DNA of 64,000 nucleotides from Phocoena phocoena (taxonomy: Eukaryota; Chordata; Mammalia; Artiodactyla; Phocoenidae), in contig NC_089234.1 of the NCBI RefSeq assembly GCF_963924675.1, positions 27,395,668 to 27,459,667 on the forward strand, written 5' to 3'. Shown here in pieces: positions 60,001-64,000 of this stretch (position 1 is its first letter; each line of letters begins with the position of its first letter). A model generated the notes under the pieces. It made no database searches. It had not been told where the DNA came from and worked only from the letters and a program-made list of their open reading frames with translations. Both the position numbers and the translations under genes were made by a program.

Positions 60001-61734
60001 TCTGGTTCATTGGGTTTGGAGTGGGGCCTGAGAATCTACATTTCTAACAAGTTCCTAGGTGATGCTGATGTTGCTAGTCCAAGGAACATTCTGAGAACCT
60101 CTGTTCTAAACCATTTCCTGTTGTTTTAGATTTTCCATTCCCTCAAGAATCTCCCTTCAGTGTAGCCTAACTTAAAAATGACTGCACTTGTCTAAAAAAA
60201 AAATGCTTACTTTCCTGATTAAGAAAGATCTTTGTTCCTGGTCTGAAAAAAATTATGGGCAAAAAACAATGCTTTACTAAGTTTGAAGGACAGTTCGAGG
60301 GAATTTAATGAAACTAGCTTCTATACAAACTGTGTATCAGTATTTCCCTAACAAAAGGTACCAAATTGTTTCTTAACAATTATCAAACATCTTTAGATTT
60401 AGTATCTAAATATGATAAAATAGTAGCCAAGCTAATTCAGCATTTATTGCACATACCAGGTTTGAAAGATTACTATTTCCGGCTGTGACATCATTCTGTT
60501 TACTCTGTTCCTGCCTTGGTTTGCATCTTCTTCCTATACTAGAGGATTTTAAGGAAAGAGTGCTTGCTGCTGAGAAAGAATTTTCTGAGTTGATTCTCTG
60601 CTCCATTTGCTCCCTTCTCAACCTCTTTAGTTCTCTTTCTCTGCAGTAAGAAGCTAGAGACAACTGGAACTTAGCTCCCAGTGGGCTTTCTCCTGGGTGG
60701 TGCCTGGACAGGCTGCTCCTGCTGCTAAGACTTCTGGAGCTGTTCTTGAAGATGTCAGCGTCTGTCACCGCGGCCTGCTTTTTAGAATCTGCACTGATTT
60801 TGCCTCGATCTCCATCATTCTTCTCCCTGCTATTTTCATGAATGAAATGTGACTTCCTTCCCTCTGGAGACTGATGTTTTTTCTTCGTCTCTTTTGACAA
60901 GAGATATGAAGGAGGAACGTATTTTGTAACTGCCTTTGGACATTTGGTGGCCAGTGACACACAAGGCTGACGTGACTCATGTACACCATGATCTCTATGG
61001 TGCTCTTTAACACCTTTCATGAATGCCTCTAAGACGGGGCTCTTTTCTGATGGCACCCTTTTGGGTTTAGATCTTTTTGGTGAGGATAGTTTCCTTTCAA
61101 ACTGCTCTGTCCCACTGATGGACAATCCACTTTCTCCATATTTGATGTTCGATTTTTGTGGAGAATCCAACATATGTCTATCTAAATAGCCAATTAAAAC
61201 ACATACACATTGTATGTTATTAAAAATAGCACAAACGATTACATTTGTATATTTATTATAAATTATTATACTTAAAATATTAAACTATCACAAAAGTTTT
61301 CAAATTGATAATTAAATGATACACATATTATTGGGGGGAGAATTTAAGACATGATTTAATAGCCTTACTTTCACAAATCTCCCTTTTGTTACATCATGTA
61401 AGCTCCCTATAGCTCCACTTATGAAATAAGTTACTTTAATACAGAATCGAAATAGTATACATTATGAACATTATTAACTGGAATATTTTCAATTAAGAAA
61501 GCGTAACAGCAAAAAGTTTCTTCATGATGTTTAGAACTTGTTTATCTTTGTAAACAACACTGCATCTTTATATTTTGTATTTTGAACACCATGTTTAATC
61601 AAATTAATAAGAGTTTAGAGTAGATTTAAAAATTGACTCCATCTTCCTCCCCAAAAGATCCCACAAAAAATGCATTAACAGTATACATACCTTGTTTTGA
61701 AGCTGGTTTGAAGAAATCTATAATTGACTGCTTC
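25480..61734 (-). CDS. SLF2: SMC5-SMC6 complex localization factor 2 (FAM178A), all but the first coding exon
   Basis: SLF2 is nuclear. With SLF1 it bridges RAD18 at damaged or stalled DNA to the SMC5/6 complex. Its C-terminal half is the NSE6-like helical region. Nineteen exons join in frame: 61691-61734, 60457-61181, 59053-59110, 53879-54867, 52822-52892, 49538-49660, 48405-48572, 47157-47259, 43399-43474, 42461-42602, 38392-38494, 37301-37477, 35835-35932, 35000-35087, 32634-32765, 32142-32219, 30412-30498, 27958-28026 and 25480-25515. They give about 1121 residues and end [11 protein letters not shown]. The human protein has about 1173, so only the N-terminal exon (roughly 50 residues) is missing, beyond 64000. 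The N-terminal half is basic, Ser/Lys-rich and probably disordered. It carries KQSIIDFF at its start and an acidic patch [20 protein letters not shown] before the folded part. No frame break was found. Confidence 0.97.
25797..25959 (-). mobile_element. CHR-type tRNA SINE (short form)
   Basis: Complement ends 'accaccagggaagtccct'. Perfect 12-base duplication gttaagctgatt at 25785-25796 and 25960-25971. Confidence 0.9.
26240..26395 (+). mobile_element. MER5A-like hAT relic
   Basis: Contains 'ggtccccggatcagcagcat' and ends 'attaaaatttgagaa', as in MER5A. A SINE follows at its edge. Confidence 0.65.
26400..26526 (+). mobile_element. CHR-type tRNA SINE (short form)
   Basis: Duplication aaaatttgagaa at 26384-26395 and 26527-26538. 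The (aaat)n tail merges with the target. Confidence 0.88.
26640..27710 (+). mobile_element. L1 3' part (end of ORF2 and 3'UTR), decayed
   Basis: Carries the classic L1 ORF2 stretch 'aatgggcaaaggatttgaac', then 'tgatccaacaatcccactcc', and a 3'UTR ending in 'taataaagatattaag'. Many stops; no intact frame. Confidence 0.85.
27958..28026 (-). CDS. SLF2: SLF2 exon ([20 protein letters not shown])
   Basis: 69 bases, window residues 1088-1110, ending PTQ. Confidence 0.94.
28156..28374 (+). mobile_element. 5'-truncated young L1, 3'UTR only
   Basis: Ends 'accccaataaagatgttt' plus a long A tail. Perfect 15-base duplication aagaaagagagaata at 28141-28155 and 28375-28389. Confidence 0.88.
28747..28922. 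mobile_element. Short Tigger/MER2-like DNA element with inverted ends
   Basis: Left end 'cagtggactctcgaacaacg' and right end 'cgtgttgttcaaaggtagac' are imperfect inverted repeats. No transposase. A CHR SINE inserted right beside it. Confidence 0.65.
28939..29145 (-). mobile_element. CHR-2-type tRNA SINE
   Basis: Perfect 14-base duplication ctatgaatcctctt at 28925-28938 and 29146-29159. Confidence 0.92.
29275..29409 (-). mobile_element. CHR-type tRNA SINE (short form)
   Basis: Duplication acaaaatgtttta / acaaagtgtttta (one mismatch) at 29262-29274 and 29410-29422. Confidence 0.88.
30412..30498 (-). CDS. SLF2: SLF2 exon ([20 protein letters not shown])
   Basis: 87 bases, window residues 1059-1087, ending DARLFYRTK. 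Donor GTAAGT. Confidence 0.95.
30499..32141 (-). other. SLF2 intron with a decayed L1
   Basis: About 30990-31450 resembles an L1 ORF2 to 3'UTR stretch, plus strand ('ggaatttaccctacagaaat'). The rest is AT-rich without recognised features. Confidence 0.5.
32142..32219 (-). CDS. SLF2: SLF2 exon ([20 protein letters not shown])
   Basis: 78 bases, window residues 1033-1058, ending FSSGQR. Donor AACGG|GTAGGT. Confidence 0.93.
32285..32420 (+). mobile_element. MIR relic
   Basis: Core words 'gatttgctcaagttaactga' and 'gcatttataccaggtttctg' fit a MIR. Confidence 0.5.
32634..32765 (-). CDS. SLF2: SLF2 exon ([20 protein letters not shown])
   Basis: 132 bases, window residues 989-1032, ending [11 protein letters not shown]. 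Confidence 0.95.
32963..33086 (-). mobile_element. CHR-type tRNA SINE (short form)
   Basis: Flanked by taaagggat and taaaagggat. Confidence 0.85.
33260..33558 (-). mobile_element. CHR-type SINE, long (~300 base) form
   Basis: Longer body with 'cttcagtagttg' motifs. Duplication aagaattct at 33251-33259 and 33559-33567. Confidence 0.88.
34228..34530 (-). mobile_element. CHR-type SINE, long form, inside a MIR
   Basis: Duplication tttcccagtacttttt at 34212 and 34531-34546. The flanks continue one MIR (34170-34212 and 34547-34690). Confidence 0.88.
34695..34903 (-). mobile_element. CHR-2-type tRNA SINE
   Basis: Full body with T-rich head on this strand and 'gcgccaccagggaagcgc' end. The last bases differ from the usual 'aagccc'. 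Confidence 0.88.
35000..35087 (-). CDS. SLF2: SLF2 exon ([20 protein letters not shown])
   Basis: 88 bases, window residues 959-988, ending DIPNANNLQ. The donor GTATAA is weak but phase-correct. Confidence 0.94.
35373..35534 (-). mobile_element. CHR-2-type tRNA SINE, tail end deleted
   Basis: The 'gtacgcgggcctctcactg' segment next to the A tail is missing. Duplication ctgggatttcttttt at 35358 and 35535. Confidence 0.88.
35835..35932 (-). CDS. SLF2: SLF2 exon ([19 protein letters not shown])
   Basis: 98 bases, window residues 927-958, ending LVPNWTSRG. Acceptor TTTTCAG, donor GTATTG (non-consensus +4 to +6). Confidence 0.94.
36075..36279 (-). mobile_element. CHR-2-type tRNA SINE
   Basis: Duplication cacatattcag at 36064-36074 and 36280-36290. 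Confidence 0.9.
36560..36720 (+). mobile_element. L1 3'UTR fragment
   Basis: Contains 'tgttgaagttgggtgataag' and 'gacattttccaccaaaaaag'. Confidence 0.55.
36810..37110 (+). mobile_element. L2 3'-end relic
   Basis: Shows 'ctctgttcaaaggtcacttc' through 'tagcacctgcattaatgctt' and 'ggaatgaatt', the L2 terminal pattern. Confidence 0.6.
37301..37477 (-). CDS. SLF2: SLF2 exon ([20 protein letters not shown])
   Basis: 177 bases, window residues 868-926, ending [12 protein letters not shown]. The acceptor is an unusual CAAAG|TTTC, with A at -3. Confidence 0.95.
37930..38050 (+). mobile_element. CHR-type SINE with internal insertion and deletion
   Basis: Head 'gggacttccctgg' is followed by a foreign 'tttgtgttagggttag' and then 'tggtccagtggttaagactc'. 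The B-box region between 'ctccacg' and 'cagggaactaag' is missing. Confidence 0.8.
38133..38309 (-). mobile_element. CHR-type tRNA SINE (short form)
   Basis: T-run at the left, end 'ggaccaccaaggaagtccct'. Confidence 0.85.
38392..38494 (-). CDS. SLF2: SLF2 exon ([19 protein letters not shown])
   Basis: 103 bases, window residues 833-867, ending [12 protein letters not shown]. Confidence 0.94.
38555..38770 (-). mobile_element. L1 (old L1M/L1ME-like) 3'UTR fragment
   Basis: Complement pattern 'ttttactgaggtatagttta' to 'ccaccatccaaatcaagaaa'. A related piece seems to continue at about 39230-39440. Confidence 0.55.
39455..39620 (+). mobile_element. MIR relic
   Basis: Core 'aagttacttaatctttctgt' and 'cacctgtaaatgggaatg'. 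Confidence 0.65.
40975..41110 (-). mobile_element. L1 fragment
   Basis: Complement of L1 sequence, 'cctttgtccatttttctaat' to 'aagcctttgtctgt'. Confidence 0.5.
41133..41428 (-). mobile_element. CHR-type SINE, long form, inserted in a Tigger/MER2-like element
   Basis: Flanked by 'gttgaccct' and 'cttgaccct'. The SINE head is shortened ('ctcaaccacaagtccct'). Host sequence continues at about 41430-41620. Confidence 0.8.
41700..42245 (-). mobile_element. L1 fragment(s) with a (ac)n run
   Basis: Begins with an L1 3'-end-like 'ttggagtatagttgatttac', then ORF2-like complement ('ttgttttggccagtagctcc'). An (ac)n run is at about 41868-41894. Confidence 0.55.
42461..42602 (-). CDS. SLF2: SLF2 exon ([20 protein letters not shown])
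   Basis: 142 bases, window residues 786-832, through [20 protein letters not shown] to DDL. Confidence 0.95.
43399..43474 (-). CDS. SLF2: SLF2 exon ([20 protein letters not shown])
   Basis: 76 bases, window residues 761-785, ending ITIRN. Found by splice continuity; its open frame is too short to stand out. Confidence 0.94.
43505..43625 (+). mobile_element. MIR relic
   Basis: Words 'aaagaggctcagagagatga' and 'gaatttaaatccaggtctga' are MIR-like. Confidence 0.55.
43780..44340 (+). mobile_element. L1 relic interrupted by a SINE
   Basis: L1 ORF2-end pattern 'tcactagtaatcaaagaaat' before, and 'aacgtacaggaatttatata' after, the CHR-2 SINE at 44081-44277. Confidence 0.55.
44081..44277 (-). mobile_element. 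CHR-2-type tRNA SINE
   Basis: Duplication ctactcagcctttt at 44066 and 44278. Confidence 0.9.
44740..44990 (+). mobile_element. L1 fragment
   Basis: 'tgggttaaataaataaatca' to 'aagccattaaaaagaatgat' is the usual L1 3' pattern. Confidence 0.55.
45810..46080 (+). mobile_element. L2 3'-end relic
   Basis: Contains 'ctgcctagaatgcccttctc' and 'ctccagcacctggcacagtt'. Confidence 0.6.
46561..46761 (-). mobile_element. CHR-2-type tRNA SINE (first of a pair)
   Basis: Flanked by agcattt at 46549-46555 and 46762-46768. Diverged from its neighbour, so not a local duplication. Confidence 0.9.
46769..46973 (-). mobile_element. CHR-2-type tRNA SINE (second of a pair)
   Basis: Abuts the first copy and is closed by a third agcatttctttt at 46974-46985. 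Confidence 0.9.
47157..47259 (-). CDS. SLF2: SLF2 exon ([19 protein letters not shown])
   Basis: 103 bases, window residues 726-760, ending VLKWLFR. Acceptor TTTTTCAG, donor GTAAGA. Confidence 0.95.
47640..48210 (+). mobile_element. Unassigned old interspersed repeat, LTR-like, split by an L1
   Basis: 'cttcttgtttaagccttgtt' and, beyond the L1, 'gttactagatac...ccctaactaata' fit the 3' end of a mammalian LTR-type repeat. I cannot name the family. Confidence 0.35.
47995..48145 (-). mobile_element. 5'-truncated L1, 3'UTR only, with expanded (attt)n tail
   Basis: Duplication taagccttgttatttt at 47979-47994 and 48146-48161 (16 bases, perfect). Same L1 3' family as at 28156-28374. Confidence 0.88.
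48405..48572 (-). CDS. SLF2: SLF2 exon ([19 protein letters not shown])
   Basis: 168 bases, window residues 670-725, ending [15 protein letters not shown]. This is the start of the NSE6-like folded part. Confidence 0.95.
48975..49530 (-). mobile_element. Two L1 3'UTR segments ending beside an SLF2 exon
   Basis: First segment about 48975-49365 ('ttttattgaggtataactga'), second about 49370-49530 ('aaaatgatcatcatgataag', 'actatattcccca'). Confidence 0.7.
49538..49660 (-). CDS. SLF2: SLF2 exon ([17 protein letters not shown])
   Basis: 123 bases, window residues 629-669: [20 protein letters not shown] then [21 protein letters not shown]1 sequence begins within about 8 bases of its donor. Confidence 0.95.
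49960..50395 (+). mobile_element. MIR relic split by a CHR-2 SINE
   Basis: Left part 'ttaaccctcacaacaattcc', right part 'gctgggattcaaagccagag'. Confidence 0.7.
50118..50320 (+). mobile_element. CHR-2-type tRNA SINE
   Basis: Perfect 15-base duplication agaaaagctaacttg at 50103-50117 and 50321-50335. Confidence 0.93.
50557..50774 (+). mobile_element. CHR-2-type tRNA SINE
   Basis: Perfect 15-base duplication aaactagaacctctg at 50542-50556 and 50775-50789. Has a small tandem 'gccacat' duplication inside. Confidence 0.93.
50888..51009 (+). mobile_element. CHR-type tRNA SINE (short form)
   Basis: Duplication agaattttacag / agaattttatag at 50873-50884 and 51010-51021. Confidence 0.88.
51420..52525 (+). 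mobile_element. L1 3' part, decayed
   Basis: 'tgatccagcaattccacttc', 'gtggaatattattcagcctt' and a 3'UTR ending 'tttttgtcacaataaaaa'. Possibly two fragments joined near 52140. Confidence 0.85.
52822..52892 (-). CDS. SLF2: SLF2 exon ([15 protein letters not shown])
   Basis: 71 bases, window residues 606-628: [20 protein letters not shown]. Start of a predicted helical, coiled-coil-like stretch. Confidence 0.94.
53375..53693. mobile_element. hAT-type MITE with perfect inverted ends
   Basis: Ends cagtggtctccaaa and tttggagaccactg are perfect 14-base inverted repeats. The 8-base duplication atttacag at 53367-53374 and 53694-53701 is the hAT signature. No transposase. Confidence 0.85.
53879..54867 (-). 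CDS. SLF2: SLF2 large exon, Ser/Lys-rich region and acidic patch
   Basis: 989 bases, window residues 276-605. Begins [20 protein letters not shown] and ends [13 protein letters not shown]. Carries [20 protein letters not shown], then the acidic [18 protein letters not shown]. Confidence 0.97.
55428..55899 (+). mobile_element. Solo LTR of a MaLR-type endogenous element
   Basis: Starts 'tgttatgggttgaactgtag', contains 'gggtctttatagggg' and 'acaataaatttctgttgttt', and ends 'aactaatacaacc'. Only the LTR; no internal viral genes. Confidence 0.65.
56608..56939 (-). mobile_element. CHR-type SINE, long form
   Basis: Perfect 17-base duplication gaaaaatcagcttatta at 56591-56607 and 56940-56956. Confidence 0.92.
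58225..58330 (+). mobile_element. MIR relic
   Basis: Ends with 'gcgcacagtaagtgctcaat' and 'aaatgttggctatta'. Confidence 0.6.
59053..59110 (-). CDS. SLF2: SLF2 exon ([10 protein letters not shown])
   Basis: 58 bases, window residues 257-275: [19 protein letters not shown]. Phase links the exons on both sides. Confidence 0.93.
59925..60115 (+). mobile_element. MER5A-like hAT relic
   Basis: 'gtgattttcaaactttaaag' to 'ggtgatgctgatgttgctag' and 'ctgagaacctctg'. Confidence 0.7.
60457..61181 (-). CDS. SLF2: SLF2 large exon, basic disordered region
   Basis: 725 bases, window residues 15-256, from [20 protein letters not shown] to [15 protein letters not shown]. Rich in Ser, Lys and Arg. Contains [19 protein letters not shown], a conserved stretch. 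Confidence 0.96.
61691..61734 (-). CDS. SLF2: SLF2 exon with PIP-box-like motif
   Basis: A 44-base exon encoding [14 protein letters not shown] (window residues 1-14). The acceptor is TTTTCAG and the donor GTATGT. Confidence 0.93.
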
Positions 61735-64000
61735 CTGAAAATAAAAGCATAACTAATATGGGATCACATTAGCAAACATTAAAACTTCAATAATTCAGAT
61801 TAAGTGGAGAATATCAGTAGATTTATAGACTATAGGCTGAATTTCACTATCTGGTTTAATCAAGTTCTGACAATGACAATAATGCTTTGCTAAGCTGATT
61901 ATAAAAAATTTTAAAAATTAAATTCAGCACTTCCTGTAGGAGTAAATTTATAAAAACAGTATTGAGGTTTATATACTCTATAGTACTAAAATGATAAGAC
62001 TAGAGTGTGGATCTAAGGAATTGGTCGAGTATTTCCTAGGACTGAAAAGCTTGTTGCTATGTGGGAGAAGAAAAGAACTTGAGGGGATCTGATCCTATTC
62101 CTTGATATCTCCAGTGCCAGGTACAAAAGAATGCTCAACAGATGTTTGCTGAACGAATAATGGAGATTATAAAAACTAAGTAAAACCTGAACAGACTCAT
62201 AACAAGAGTAGATGGTAGAATGGCAAATACGGGTGATTTTGCTGGTCTGGAGAGGCAGATGAAGAGTGTGCTGGGCAAAAGGAAGAAAGGATCAAGTTCT
62301 AACCTTTTATTATACTCTTTATACACTACAGTTAACGTTAATCTAAGTAACAGCAAAAACTGGAATGAATCATGTTTCAAAATCTTAATTTTTTACTAAG
62401 AATTCTTAAGATATTTACGAAAATAATGCGTTGCCTGGGAAAAACACAAAACAGAGAAAAAGGAGTAAGTTAACAAGAATAACAAAAACCAAACTTTTAA
62501 TTTTTAAGGATTTCTGCATCCTACAATGAACACAAAGTGAAGTAGGACCATATTACCATAATTTGTATTCTGATTTGTTCATGTGTTTAGAGTTGTCAAC
62601 TGCATAGAGGGATGTTATTATATGTTGAGCAACAAATCACCCTTCTGGCAAATTTTGCTAAAATGTATTCATTTTAGCTGAAAGAAAATAAGCAGTAGAT
62701 GAATTTCCCGAAATATTTATCCACTATGAGCTTGGAATGCTCAGAGGAAACTTGAACAATCCAAGTCCTTTGAAGGTTATTCTTCTTCTACATCTTGTAC
62801 TCTTTACTTGCCACATTAGAATAGCAATGCCCATTCTTAATGGTTTACTGAGAGTCCACAATGTCTGTCTGAGATGCTGGTAGAAAAGCTAAGCAGCTAT
62901 GAAATGAATGAGTGGGAATCTATGCATTTTTTTCATAAAATAAATTATATCAGAGGGTAAAAGAAGAAATACTAGAGGTCTGCAAAGGGGAGAAGGATGA
63001 TGCCTTCAATTACTGGTTGAATAAAGAGAGATGAGAAAGGACTAAAAAGCAGCTAATTAACTCAAAACAATACTGAATGTTTTTATGTTAATTACTAAAA
63101 GTAACACTGTATCTCTTCCCTAAAGTATTACATCTTTTTGGTTAATACACCTGAGAGAAAAATGGCTTTGGGTAAAACATACAAGAAACCTGTAAAATAA
63201 CCAGGAATGTGACTTTCAAGAAAGAACAGTCCCCTAAGTTCATATGCACAGAAAGGTCCATTACTTATTTATAACTAAACTAATTATAACTAATTAAAAA
63301 ATTATTTGTAACAGCACACAAACCCTTATCTGAAACTTTTGGGGCCAAATGTGCTTTAGAATTCTAAATTTTTTTTTTTTGGATGCATTATGTAAAGCCC
63401 CCAGTGGGGTCTGAGACTGCACCCTATAAGCAAACACATTAATATTTCTCCAGCAAAACTTACAAAAAAAAAAAACACAAAAAACTTACAAACACTCACA
63501 CCTAATGAGATAAAGACCATCTATAGCCTTCCATTAGTTCTGGTCAGGTTTGGCTGCCAAGTTAGATGTGGTGCCAAACTTATTGAAAACTTTGGATTTT
63601 CATAGCTTTCTGAATTAAGATAAGGGGTTGTGGACCTGTACAACAATATCTGAAGATAAATTTACGGTTAAACTTACGTTACAAGCTTTCAAACTTAAAA
63701 TAAAAAAGACAGTACCAAGTGCGTAGAGAATTTAAACATGTTTTATTGTCAGAGGATGTCATTTGATTAAACTCCCCATCTCATTACATAGCTCCCACAA
63801 AATCTTTACAAAAAAATCTGGCCTCTTGGAGAGGCGTAAAGTTACTGAAGGAGAAAACATATCACATTCCAAATCTGCATGTTTTTTAAATTAAGACTTA
63901 TTGTGCGTAGTGGACTTTAAAGCAATTCGTGGAAGGATTTTCCTCATCACATCTTACATAATATCACCCACAATACAGAAAAGGCTTATACTATTCAACC
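61735..64000 (-). other. SLF2 intron 1, right part of window
   Basis: AT-rich with no exon or CpG island, so the SLF2 promoter is beyond the edge. About 62085-62165 looks like a MIR/L2 end. About 63309-63641 has imperfect inverted ends (cacaaacccttatc and gataaggggttgtgg) and may be a DNA-transposon relic. Confidence 0.5.

Noticed and set aside
61735..64000. First coding exon of SLF2
   Set aside because: I looked for the N-terminal exon and a CpG island here and found neither; it must lie beyond the window.

Overview
The window is nuclear DNA from a mammal, almost certainly a cetacean or close cetartiodactyl. Genes are split by canonical GT-AG introns. The introns carry about 23 tRNA-derived SINEs of the CHR type known from whales and dolphins (head 'ttccctggtggcgcagtgg', A-rich tail), most with readable target-site duplications. 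Older L1, L2, MIR, MER5-like and LTR relics lie beneath them. No phage, plasmid, CRISPR or prokaryotic operon is present.

Four genes were recognised by translating exons on both strands. Their order matches the human 10q24.31 block, reversed. (1) TWNK, minus strand, 5' part only: exon 1 (294-1536) and the start of exon 2 (1-101), residues 1-448 with the Walker A motif. (2) MRPL43, plus strand, complete in three exons (2258-2934), head-to-head with TWNK across a CpG-rich promoter. (3) SEMA4G, minus strand, complete: fourteen coding exons between 14022 and 5403 encode 838 residues, with a non-coding first exon near 17.4 kb in a second CpG island. (4) SLF2 (FAM178A), minus strand: nineteen coding exons between 61734 and 25480 encode about 1121 residues to the stop. 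Only the N-terminal first exon lies beyond the right edge. Every internal splice phase was checked and the frames join without a break.

Layout: 1-2.9 kb holds the two mitochondrial genes. 2.9-5.4 kb holds the facing 3' ends of MRPL43 and SEMA4G. 5.4-17.5 kb is SEMA4G. 17.5-22.2 kb is intergenic. 22.2-25.5 kb is the probable SLF2 3'UTR, free of recognisable SINEs. 25.5-64 kb is SLF2, with long AT-rich introns and most of the SINE load.

TWNK (mitochondrial replicative helicase) and MRPL43 (mitochondrial large-subunit ribosomal protein) share a promoter, which suits co-regulation of mtDNA copying and translation. SEMA4G is a transmembrane semaphorin. SLF2 recruits the SMC5/6 complex to damaged or stalled DNA. 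I found no convincing undescribed system. The best leads are local: an altered MRPL43 C-terminus, a decayed copy of the long MRPL43 isoform tail lying antisense in SEMA4G, a GGTCA-rich SEMA4G intron, a PCNA-binding-like motif in SLF2, an L1 running to within a few bases of an SLF2 splice donor, and two SINEs inserted at one target site.
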